DNA of 8,048 nucleotides, taken from assembly GCA_031362405.1 (NCBI GenBank), contig JANLSO010000121.1, forward strand, positions 1 to 8,048, read 5' to 3'. The position numbers and the translations under genes are program-made. Source of the stretch: JANLSO01 sp031362405. GTDB lineage: Bacteria; Actinomycetota; Thermoleophilia; Miltoncostaeales; Miltoncostaeaceae. Shown one piece after another: positions 1 through 8,048 of this stretch. Every line of letters begins with the position of its first letter. The stretch's first letter is position 1. The notes beneath the pieces are model-generated. The model saw only the letters and a list, made by a program, of their open reading frames with translations, did not search any database and was not told where the DNA came from.

Positions 1-2
1 AG

Positions 3-2335
<2,333 letters not shown>

Positions 2336-2339
<4 letters not shown>

Positions 2340-3223
2340 GGGCTGTGTTGTGTCGCCTCGGCGCGATCGGCGCCGTGGCAGCGTTCGCGCTCATCACACC
2401 GGCCGGCGCGGGCGCGGTGGTCGCCGGAACGCCGGTCGCCGCCGGGGCCTACCCCTTCACGGTCGCGATCGTCGTCCCGCTCGGGGGACAAACCCAGGCG
2501 TGCGGGGCCACGCTCGTGGCCCCGCGTCGTGTCGTCACCGCGGCCCACTGCATCGACGCGGCCCGTGCGACGGGGCGGCTCGACGTGATCGTCGGCCGCG
2601 AGCGCCTGTCCGACGACGTGGGCCAGCGGGTGCGCACAACCGGGGTCGTCGTGCCGAAGGCGCGTGTTCAGGGCCGCCCGTCTCCCGATGTCGCGGTGTT
2701 GAAATTGGCGCGGCCGGTGACGGGCATTGCGTTTCCGCGGTTGGCGACGACCTCCGAGCTGACCGCCCTGCGCGAGAGCGGAGCCACGACGACGGTGATC
2801 GGCTGGGGCGGCTTCGCCACGACCCGGCCCGATGGTCGTTTTCTTCCCGAAAGCGTCATCGGTGGCGACCGGCTGCGCGAGGGCGCGATCAGCCTGGTGC
2901 CCGACCTTGAGTGCGAATCGCTCGTCGGGAGCACCTACGCGCCGGCCCGCGCGATCTGCGGTAGTCGCCCCGGAGTGCGCGGCGGACGCGCCTGCTACGG
3001 CGACAGCGGCGGGCCGCTCGTTACGCGCGCGCCCGACGGCGCAACACTCCTCGTGGGCGTGGTCTCGCGAGGAATCGCCGCGGCCTGCGGCCAGGACGGC
3101 CTTCCCGATCTCTACTCACGCGTCGATGTCGTTCGCGGTCTGATCACCGCGGCGCGGCCCGCCTGGCGACCGATACCCGCAAAACTCGAACCCGGACCCA
3201 CCACCCAAGGAGCAAACCCGTGA
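2336..3223 (+). CDS. Secreted trypsin-like serine protease (S1 family), first of a tandem pair
   Basis: This is a 295-residue chymotrypsin-fold protease predicted to be exported. The ATG sits in an ATGA overlap with the metH stop. That start gives a clean signal peptide: a short basic N-terminus, a hydrophobic core and an AGA cleavage site after residue 27. The longer open frame reaching back to 2063 merely shadows metH. The triad is visible: His71 in VVTAAHC, Asp118 in SPDVAVLKL, Ser224 in CYGDSGGPLV. Six cysteines can form the usual C56-C72, C193-C208 and C220 to the AACGQ Cys disulfides. The mature N-terminus VVAG resembles an activated trypsin N-terminus, and the Asp before the catalytic Ser is kept. 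The S1-floor position (trypsin Asp189) is Arg218, so trypsin-like P1 preference is unlikely. No Shine-Dalgarno is evident, so translation probably depends on coupling to metH. A Pro-rich tail ends the protein. The substrate is unknown. Confidence 0.92.
3207..3212 (+). promoter_or_regulatory. Ribosome binding site (AAGGAG) of the second protease gene
   Basis: AAGGAG lies 7 nt before the GTG at 3220, an ideal spacing. It lies inside the last codons of the upstream protease gene. It supports GTG 3220 as the real start, because no in-frame ATG lies nearby. Confidence 0.8.
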
Positions 3224-4068
3224 AGACGCATCTGCGTCGCGCGAGCCTGACCACCCTGGGGGCCGGCCTGGCGCTCGGTGCGCTGACCCTGCTCGGCGCC
3301 TCGCCCGCCTCGGCGGTCGTCGGTGGCCGCCCCGTCGCAGCGGATGCGTATCCGTGGATGGTGTCGCTCGTGCGCCCGGGTAAGCCGACCTCATCGTTCT
3401 GCGGCGGCACACTGGTGTCGCCCACACGGGTGGTCACGGCTGCTCACTGCCCCGATGACGAATCGGCCTCGAGTCTGAAGGTGCTCGTCGGCCGGCAGCG
3501 GCTGTCCGACACGGGCGGTCAGGTGATCGGCGTCACCAGCGTCGTCGTACCTCGCCGCAAGAACGGCTCGCTGTGGCGGCCCGACGTTGCGGTGCTGAAG
3601 CTGGCCAAACCGGTTACGGGCATCCCCTTCCCGCGGGTCGCAACAACCGCCGAATTGTCGGCGCTTCGCGAGGCCAACGCCCCGGTCAGGGTCATCGGTT
3701 GGGGTGTGTTCGCGACGTCGAACCCGAACGGTCGCTTCAGCCGAGAAACGGGGATCTCCGGTGACCGCCTGCGCGAAGGCGATCTGACCCTCGTGCCCGA
3801 CATCGAGTGTGAGGGCCTGCTCGGAACCCTCTACGAACCCCGCTATGAGGTCTGTGGCGGAGCAGCCGGAACGCGGGTCGACGTGGCGTGCTGGGGTGAC
3901 AGCGGGGGGCCGCTGGTGGCGACGCTACCCGACGGCGTGATCGGTCTCGTGGGAGTCGTCTCCGGTGGCACGACCTGCGGCCAAGCCGGGCTTCCTGGCT
4001 GGTACGGCCGCGTCGACGCGGTACGCAAAATGATCCTCGGCCCGGGTACGCGCTGGAAGCCGTTCTGA
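3220..4068 (+). CDS. Secreted trypsin-like serine protease (S1 family), second of a tandem pair
   Basis: This 282-residue paralog of the preceding protease starts at a GTG in a GTGA overlap with its stop and has a strong ribosome binding site. Residues 1-32 form a Sec-type signal peptide (MKTHLRR, a Leu/Ala/Gly-rich core, then SPASA); cleavage there exposes VVGG, the classic mature trypsin-family N-terminus. The triad is His76 (VVTAAHC), Asp122 (RPDVAVLKL) and Ser228 (CWGDSGGPLV). Cysteines at 61/77, 197/212 and 224 with the TTCGQ Cys match three conserved disulfides. The trypsin Asp189 position is Val222, which suggests a hydrophobic or relaxed P1 preference rather than Lys/Arg. It is collinear with its neighbour and shares segments such as GGFAT/GVFAT, GDRLREG and LVPD-ECE, so a tandem duplication followed by divergence is the simplest origin. 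The physiological substrate cannot be inferred. Confidence 0.93.
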   Translation: MKTHLRRASLTTLGAGLALGALTLLGASPASAVVGGRPVAADAYPWMVSLVRPGKPTSSFCGGTLVSPTRVVTAAHCPDDESASSLKVLVGRQRLSDTGGQVIGVTSVVVPRRKNGSLWRPDVAVLKLAKPVTGIPFPRVATTAELSALREANAPVRVIGWGVFATSNPNGRFSRETGISGDRLREGDLTLVPDIECEGLLGTLYEPRYEVCGGAAGTRVDVACWGDSGGPLVATLPDGVIGLVGVVSGGTTCGQAGLPGWYGRVDAVRKMILGPGTRWKPF

Positions 4069-4092
4069 GCTGACGATCGGCCCTCGGACCTC

Positions 4093-4124
4093 TTCGGCTG
4101 CGACGCCGTTTAGTCGCGGCCGAA
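4093..4124. terminator. Convergent hairpin terminator candidate between the protease operon and the minus-strand gene
   Basis: The arms 4093-4104 (TTCGGCTGCGAC) and 4113-4124 (GTCGCGGCCGAA) pair over 12 bp, with one G-T pair and an 8-nt loop. The hairpin sits 24 bases after the second protease's stop. It includes the end of the converging minus-strand gene: the right arm encodes its last four residues (FGRD) and its TAA (4110-4112) lies in the loop. Neither side has a clear U-tract, so it may act as a U-poor terminator or as a 3'-end stabiliser. The structure is read by eye and not calculated. Confidence 0.6.
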
Positions 4125-4655
4125 CTGTTCCTTGGCAAGGACCAAGCGCGCACTGACCGCTGCCTCGGCCAGCGCCGCGAGCTTCGCCTCAACGATCGCG
4201 ATCGGTAGCGCCTCGAGGCCCGGGCTCGCGACAACCCAGAGCGCCGCGGCGGACCCCTCCCAGGCGGCCTCGACGACCTGCCGGGCGATCACCGACGGAT
4301 CCTCCACGGTTGCGCAGCCTCCGGCGACCGCGATAACGACTCGCTCGCCCGGTCGGAGCCAGTAGGCATCCGGCCCGGGGTCGGTGGCGCACTCCACCAG
4401 ACGGCAACCGGTCGCGATCAGTGCGGCCCCCGCGTCAGCGTCCGGGGCGATCCCTTTGACGGGCCGAAACGGCACCGCAGTTCGGGCCGCCGCCCAGGTT
4501 TCGGGCGTATCAGCCAACGCGCCACTGGCGACCACGTCCATACCGAGCCGCACGAGGCGATCGGCCCAGTTGGGTGGGCCGGGAAGACTTCCCAGGGCGA
4601 TCGTCGCGAGCACGGGTACCTGGATCCCGTGCCGTTCCAGTTCGGTCCGACGCAT
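4110..4655 (-). CDS. Uncharacterised protein, possibly TIM-barrel-like (weak MetE/UroD resemblance)
   Basis: This 181-residue soluble protein is not confidently recognised. The ATG at 4655 (MRRTELERHG) was chosen because the open frame beyond it, to 4850, is Arg/Pro-rich, looks non-coding and would overlap the divergent transporter gene. The protein alternates short hydrophobic strands and helices: VPVLATIALGSLP, a helix, LGMDVVASG, a helix, PVKGI, a helix ending CRLVECA, then ERVVIAVAGG. It ends with ALWVVASPGLEALPIAIVEA and a helix. That is a beta/alpha-barrel-like pattern. The GSLP near the start and the PGLEALP...AKLAALAEAA ending recall the barrel of cobalamin-independent methionine synthase and uroporphyrinogen decarboxylase relatives. 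At 181 residues it is too short for a full barrel of that kind, and no zinc-binding Cys/His set is obvious. Codons are strongly G/C-ending on this strand, which supports real coding. It has no signal peptide or membrane segment. The function is unassigned. Confidence 0.7.
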   Translation of the reverse strand: MRRTELERHGIQVPVLATIALGSLPGPPNWADRLVRLGMDVVASGALADTPETWAAARTAVPFRPVKGIAPDADAGAALIATGCRLVECATDPGPDAYWLRPGERVVIAVAGGCATVEDPSVIARQVVEAAWEGSAAALWVVASPGLEALPIAIVEAKLAALAEAAVSARLVLAKEQFGRD

Positions 4656-4672
4656 CCCGGCATTCTGTACGA

Positions 4673-5902
4673 GTGAGCAGACAGGAGAACGAGACCGGAT
4701 GGATCCGCCGGGTTGGCCCGTGGCTGGGTATCGGAACCAGCCCGGCGGCGCTGATGATGGGTGGAGGTGTTGCCGACGGCCTCGAGGGCGCTCGCCTGAT
4801 CGTCGCCCTGGTGCTGGGCGGCGTCGCGCTCTGCGCGCTCGCTGTCGCACAGGGAATGCTCGGTCAGCACCGCCGCCGACCCGTGCGCGAGCTCACGTGG
4901 GGGCCCCTTGGCACTGAGGGCAGCCGCCGAATCGCCTCGGTGGTGATCCTGGCGATGATGTTCGGCTGGTTCGCGGTCAACGTCGGCGTCGCGGGTGCCG
5001 CGACGGGGCAGCTGCTCGGCGTGCCCGAACGCATCGGGATGGTCGTCTTCGCAGCCGGCATGCTGGCGATCACCTGGCGCGGAATCGGCGCCCTGTCGTG
5101 GGCGGCGCTCGCGACCGCGGCGGCCACGGTGGTGCTCGCCGCGTGGGGGCTTCATCTGGCGGCGGCCCGTCATGGCCTGGCGATCACATCCTCGCGCACG
5201 GCGACCGAGCCCGGCTCGATTCTCACCGGTGCCAGCCTGGTGGTCGGCTTCGGCGCGGCGTTTGCCCTGCGCACACCGGACTTCACCTATGAGCTGCAAC
5301 GCCGAAGCCAGGTGCTGTTGTGTGGCCTGGTCGGGCTGCTTGCCCCGATCGTCGCCTTTGGGATCGCCGGGGCAGCGTTGCTCGCCGCCACGGGCACCTG
5401 GAATCTCGCCGATGTGCTGACCACCCTGGGCAGCCCGACCCCGGCCTACCTCTTTTTGGCGATCGGATTCGCCGGGTCGGTGATGACAAATCTCTACTCC
5501 GGGGCCCTGTCGCTGTGCGACGCCGTGCCGAGCATTCCTCATCACGCCGGGCTCGTCGTCGTCGCGGTCGGAGGGACGGCCGCGGCGGCCTCGGGGTTCG
5601 CAGATCACATGATCGGGTACTTGGTCGTTATGGCGATTGCCGCCCCTACGCTGGGGATTCTCTGCCTGATCGCATGGCGGGCGGAACCCGATCCTGGACG
5701 GCGATGGAGGCCCGGTGGCATCGCCGCCTGGGCGTTCGCCGCCAGCGTCGGCGTGGTGCTGCACACCGCCGGTTCGGGCGGAGCGGCCGCCGCATCAGTG
5801 ACGATTGCTGCACTTTTGGGGTTTGTCGCCGTGGGCCGCGTGGGGCAGACTTCCCAGCCCAGCTCTTTGACACGGAGGACGCATGGCGATCGACACGGGT
5901 GA
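4673..5902 (+). CDS. NCS1-family permease (cytosine/purine/thiamine-precursor transporter-like)
   Basis: This is a 409-residue inner-membrane protein. About 12 hydrophobic segments can be drawn, at roughly residues 17-35, 41-61, 86-116, 120-136, 138-164, 184-202, 213-239, 256-280, 290-308, 312-335, 347-364 and 370-388. Family signs are GTSPAALMMGGG in segment 1, GWFAVNVGVAGAA in segment 3 (CodB has a closely similar GWFA...G.TGA stretch), TPDFTYELQRR after segment 6, and NLYSGALSL in segment 8, where NCS1 carriers have N-(I/L)-Y-(S/T). NCS1 proteins couple cation entry to uptake of nucleobases, allantoin, hydantoins or hydroxymethylpyrimidine; the substrate here is not determined. GTG 4673 was chosen because it precedes the first membrane segment closely and clears the divergent gene; the open frame runs back to 4574 inside that gene. 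No Shine-Dalgarno is visible. The 3' end overlaps pckA by 20 nt. Confidence 0.85.
   Translation: MSRQENETGWIRRVGPWLGIGTSPAALMMGGGVADGLEGARLIVALVLGGVALCALAVAQGMLGQHRRRPVRELTWGPLGTEGSRRIASVVILAMMFGWFAVNVGVAGAATGQLLGVPERIGMVVFAAGMLAITWRGIGALSWAALATAAATVVLAAWGLHLAAARHGLAITSSRTATEPGSILTGASLVVGFGAAFALRTPDFTYELQRRSQVLLCGLVGLLAPIVAFGIAGAALLAATGTWNLADVLTTLGSPTPAYLFLAIGFAGSVMTNLYSGALSLCDAVPSIPHHAGLVVVAVGGTAAAASGFADHMIGYLVVMAIAAPTLGILCLIAWRAEPDPGRRWRPGGIAAWAFAASVGVVLHTAGSGGAAAASVTIAALLGFVAVGRVGQTSQPSSLTRRTHGDRHG
5874..5878 (+). promoter_or_regulatory. Ribosome binding site (GGAGG) of pckA
   Basis: GGAGG lies 4 nt before the ATG at 5883, which is a slightly short spacing. It sits within the last codons of the upstream permease gene and supports the chosen pckA start. 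Confidence 0.65.
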
Positions 5903-7445
5903 GCGCACCTCGACCGTTGGACTCGACACTCACGGCTTGGCGCCCACGGGACACGTTTGGTGGAACCTAACTCCCGAAGTGCTCTACGAGCACGCACTGG
6001 CGAGCGGCGATGGGCGTCTCGCGGTAGGTGGAGCACTTGTCGTATCGACAGGCCGTCACACCGGCCGCGCGCCGAAGGACAAGTTCGTCGTTCGCGAGCC
6101 CGGCAGTGAGGCACGCGTCTGGTGGGAGAACAACCAGGCGATCTCTCCTGAGCACAACGCCCTCATCGCGAGCGGCCTGCGCGCGCACCTCAGTGCCCGG
6201 CCGACGCTCTACGTCGTCGACGCCCGTGTCGGCGCGTCCGAGCACGGCATCTCGCTGCGCGTCGTGACCGAGAGCGCGTGGCACGCGCTGTTCGCGCGCA
6301 ACATGTTCATCGTTCCCGAGGGCGAGTACGTCGGGCGCACGCCCGACGCCCTGATCCTCCACGCGCCGAGCTTCGAGGCCGACCCGGCCACCCACGGCAC
6401 CCGAGCGACGAACTTCGTCACGCTCAACCTCACGACGGCCGAGGTCCTGATCGGCGGCACCGAGTACGCCGGTGAGATCAAGAAGTCGGGCTTCACCCTG
6501 ATGAACGACCGCCTGCCGAACGCCGGAGTGCTGTCGATGCATTGCTCGGCCAACGTCGCCGAGGATGGCCACGTGGCCGTTTTCTTCGGCCTGTCGGGAA
6601 CCGGCAAGACGACCCTGTCGACCGACTCGACGCGCCCGCTGATCGGCGACGACGAGCACGGCTGGGCCGACGACGGCGTCTTCAACCTCGAAGGCGGCTG
6701 CTACGCCAAGGTCATCGGCCTGTCGGCCACCGCCGAGCCCGAGATCTACGGCACGACCCACATGTTCGGCACGGTGCTCGAGAACGTCGTCATGGACCCC
6801 GACACGCGGATCCTCGATCTCGATGACGGTTCGCTGACCGAGAACACCCGGGCGGGCTACCCGCTGACCTCGATTCCGAATGCGATCGAGAGCAAGCGCG
6901 CCGGCCACCCGTCGGTCGTGATCATGCTGACCTGTGACGCCTTCGGCGTGCTGCCTCCTCTCGCCAAGCTCACCCCGGAAGAGGCGATGAAGCAGTTCCT
7001 CGCCGGCTACACGGCGAAGGTCGCGGGCACCGAGGTCGGCGTGTCTGAGCCGACCGCGACGTTCAGTGCCTGCTTCGGGGCACCGTTCCTGCCGCAGCCC
7101 CCGCGCATCTACGCGGAGCTGCTGCGCGGGCGCCTTAAGACGCACAACGTCGATACCTGGCTCGTGAACACCGGCTGGACCGGCGGCCCGTTCGGCACCG
7201 GTACCCGTATGCCGATCGCTGCGACGCGCGCGATCGTGCGGGCGGCCCTCTCAGGAGCCCTCGACGGCGCCGAGATGCGGACCGACCCGAACTTCGGCTT
7301 CGCGGTTCCGGTCGCCGTGCCGGGCGTCGATGCGGCCCTGCTCGACCCGCGCGGGACCTGGGCCGACGGTGCCGCATACGACGCGAAGGCCGCCGACCTG
7401 GCGGCCAAGATCACCGAGAAGTCCGCGGCAGCCGGAGCCCAGTAA
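5883..7445 (+). CDS. pckA: Phosphoenolpyruvate carboxykinase (ATP)
   Basis: PckA converts oxaloacetate and ATP to PEP, ADP and CO2, the first committed step of gluconeogenesis, in the cytoplasm. The 520-residue product is close to the 540 of E. coli PckA, and the key residues are present: substrate-binding Arg62 (TGRAPKDKF, E. coli Arg65), Tyr195 and Lys200/Lys201 (TEYAGEIKKSGF), metal-ligand His220 (MHCSAN), the P-loop GLSGTGKTT at 236-244, the kinase-2 aspartates Asp256/Asp257 (IGDDEHGW), Arg323 (NTRAGYPL), and Arg442 with Thr448 of the adenine-binding region. This is the ATP-type enzyme, not the unrelated-length GTP-type common in mycobacteria. The start overlaps the end of the permease by 20 nt and has its own GGAGG. 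A strong hairpin begins 13 nt after the TAA. A long antisense open frame across it is only a codon-bias shadow. Confidence 0.97.
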   Translation: MAIDTGERTSTVGLDTHGLAPTGHVWWNLTPEVLYEHALASGDGRLAVGGALVVSTGRHTGRAPKDKFVVREPGSEARVWWENNQAISPEHNALIASGLRAHLSARPTLYVVDARVGASEHGISLRVVTESAWHALFARNMFIVPEGEYVGRTPDALILHAPSFEADPATHGTRATNFVTLNLTTAEVLIGGTEYAGEIKKSGFTLMNDRLPNAGVLSMHCSANVAEDGHVAVFFGLSGTGKTTLSTDSTRPLIGDDEHGWADDGVFNLEGGCYAKVIGLSATAEPEIYGTTHMFGTVLENVVMDPDTRILDLDDGSLTENTRAGYPLTSIPNAIESKRAGHPSVVIMLTCDAFGVLPPLAKLTPEEAMKQFLAGYTAKVAGTEVGVSEPTATFSACFGAPFLPQPPRIYAELLRGRLKTHNVDTWLVNTGWTGGPFGTGTRMPIAATRAIVRAALSGALDGAEMRTDPNFGFAVPVAVPGVDAALLDPRGTWADGAAYDAKAADLAAKITEKSAAAGAQ

Positions 7446-8048
7446 TCGCCTGATTCGCGCTGGTGCGACGGGCCTTTACGGCCCGTCGTGCCAGCGGGGA
7501 TTGCGCTTTTCGCGCAGGGCCGAAAGGCCCTCCCGAAGTCGGGAGATGAGAAGGCGCGCGCCAGTGACCGGCGATCGCGACGGTCTCGTCCGTCCAGAGA
7601 TCCGCGGCAGGCACGACCTCCTCGACAAGGCCGATCTCGAAGGCCCGTTGGCCGCCGACGGGACGGCCGGTGAGAGCCAGCTGATGGGCGCGGCTCGCGC
7701 CCGTGGCGCGGACGAAACACGCGAGCCCGGCCGGCGAGTAGACGACGCCCAGCCGAATGGCCGGCATTCCGAGCTTCGCGTCGACCGACGCAAGTCGCCA
7801 ATCGCAGGCGATGGCCAGCTCGAGCGCACCGCCGAAGGTGGCGCCGTTGATGATCGCGACGACCGGCACCGGGCATTGCTCGATCGCTGTCGCCGCACGC
7901 GCCAAGTAGTACTCCCCATCGCGAACGCGCGTGGCGAGGGCATCGCCGGTGAGATCACCGAGGTCCAGCCCGGCCGAGAAGTGGTGCTCACCGTCGCCTG
8001 CGAGCAACACACATCGCGCCCCGATGACCGACTCCGATTGGAGTTCCG
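7411..8048 (-). CDS. Crotonase-family protein (enoyl-CoA hydratase/isomerase-like), 5' partial and probably frameshifted near its 3' end
   Basis: The gene enters from the right edge; its start is outside, and the GTG at 8010 is internal because crotonase-like sequence (SVIGARCV) continues upstream of it in frame. The body is clearly crotonase: VLLAGDGEHHFSAGLDL (first oxyanion-hole loop), PVVAIINGATFGGALELAIACD (second oxyanion-hole loop, with the Glu matching rat hydratase Glu144), then GMPAIRLGVVYSPAGL, where the second catalytic Glu (rat Glu164) is Ala, and LTGRPV...IGLVEEVVP. These enzymes act on acyl-CoA thioesters. With one catalytic Glu missing, simple hydratase activity is doubtful; an isomerase, hydrolase or decarboxylase role is possible. 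After DETVAIAG (about base 7567) homology stops in this frame. The frame then runs through the hairpin and into the antisense of pckA, stopping at 7411 and giving about 50 unrelated residues. Crotonase assignment is firm; the integrity of the gene is doubtful. Confidence 0.85.
   Translation of the reverse strand, partial: ELQSESVIGARCVLLAGDGEHHFSAGLDLGDLTGDALATRVRDGEYYLARAATAIEQCPVPVVAIINGATFGGALELAIACDWRLASVDAKLGMPAIRLGVVYSPAGLACFVRATGASRAHQLALTGRPVGGQRAFEIGLVEEVVPAADLWTDETVAIAGHWRAPSHLPTSGGPFGPARKAQSPLARRAVKARRTSANQAITGLRLPRTSR
7458..7496. terminator. Convergent hairpin terminator between pckA and the crotonase gene
   Basis: The arms 7458-7474 and 7480-7496 pair over 17 bp with two G-T pairs and a 5-nt loop (TTTAC). 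The hairpin starts 13 nt after the pckA TAA. Plus-strand sequence downstream has no immediate U-run; TTTT appears only at 7507-7510. On the minus strand the loop contains a TAA (7476-7478) that ends the frame carrying a typical crotonase C-terminus, and one arm encodes the last residues of that frame. This is the strongest inverted repeat noticed in the window and most likely ends transcription from both sides. Confidence 0.75.
7476..7553 (-). pseudogene. Out-of-frame C-terminal remnant of the crotonase gene
   Basis: In a different minus-strand frame from the crotonase body, this stretch reads LLISRLREGLSALREKRNP, then RWHDGP and TAA. The (R)EG-x-x-AxxEKR-x-P-(R)W/F pattern is the common C-terminus of enoyl-CoA hydratases. 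It ends at a TAA in the loop of the terminator hairpin, as expected for the original gene end. The body loses homology at about 7567, and only about 10 codons separate it from REGL (7535), where the family usually has 40-45. The gene therefore seems to have lost about 100 bases with a frame change. A sequencing or assembly error is the main alternative. Confidence 0.65.
7516..7531. repeat. Small inverted repeat with a GAAA loop inside the crotonase 3' end
   Basis: AGGGCC, loop GAAA, GGCCCT: a perfect 6-bp stem with a GNRA-type loop in plus-strand RNA, 20 nt after the main pckA hairpin. It could be a second terminator or 3'-stabilising hairpin for pckA. It is also coding sequence for the crotonase C-terminal frame (EGLSAL region), so a chance palindrome in GC-rich codons is quite possible. 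Confidence 0.35.

Noticed and set aside
4656..4850. N-terminal extension of the minus-strand uncharacterised gene
   Set aside because: It is Arg/Pro-rich with no folding pattern and overlaps the divergent permease gene; ATG at 4655 is the better start.
4418..5764. 448-codon minus-strand open frame across the permease
   Set aside because: Low-complexity Arg/Gly/His/Asp-rich translation without domains, lying antisense to a coherent 12-segment membrane protein.
5867..5872. TTGACA that could be a -35 box for pckA
   Set aside because: It lies only 10 bases before the pckA ATG, and no -10 could be placed between it and the start. It falls within permease codons and is probably chance.
5967..7145. 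392-codon open frame antisense to pckA
   Set aside because: Composition is Arg/Val/Asp/Gly-rich with no recognisable motif, and it mirrors the codon bias of a certain pckA. Long antisense frames are expected at this GC content.
7476..8012. The out-of-frame minus-strand open frame taken as a complete gene
   Set aside because: Only its last 25 or so residues look like a protein family; the rest is Ser/Arg-rich shadow of the crotonase body in another frame.

Overview
The window is dense, high-GC bacterial chromosome with nearly every base coding. The strong G/C preference at third codon positions, GTG starts and several 4-nt start/stop overlaps suggest a high-GC actinobacterium. An ATP-type PEP carboxykinase together with secreted trypsin-like proteases would fit the Thermoleophilia (Solirubrobacter or Patulibacter-like), but that placement is an inference and not firm. 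No tRNA, rRNA, CRISPR array, insertion sequence or phage gene was seen. No stretch over 300 bases lacks a gene; the largest gap is about 41 bases.

Left block, plus strand: the C-terminal two thirds of cobalamin-dependent methionine synthase (metH), entering from the left edge, followed without a gap by two tandem paralogous secreted trypsin-like serine proteases. The three genes are joined by 4-nt overlaps (ATGA, then GTGA), so they look translationally coupled. A 12-bp hairpin closes the block.

Middle block: a small minus-strand gene of uncertain function, with a weak MetE/UroD-like look at its C-terminus, converges on the protease operon. It starts 17 bp away from a divergent plus-strand NCS1-family (cytosine/purine permease-like) transporter of about 12 membrane segments. 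The transporter's 3' end overlaps by 20 nt the start of an apparently intact ATP-dependent PEP carboxykinase (pckA), the entry enzyme of gluconeogenesis.

Right block: a strong 17-bp hairpin follows pckA. A minus-strand crotonase-family (enoyl-CoA hydratase/isomerase) gene converges on it, with its 5' end beyond the window. This gene appears damaged: the typical crotonase C-terminus lies in a different frame from the body, and roughly 30 residues between them seem to be missing.

Most genes are housekeeping. The points most worth a second look are the metH-protease coupling, the protease mature N-termini that seem to be produced directly by signal peptidase, two convergent-terminator hairpins that both hold the minus-strand gene's TAA in the loop, and the frame-shifted crotonase.
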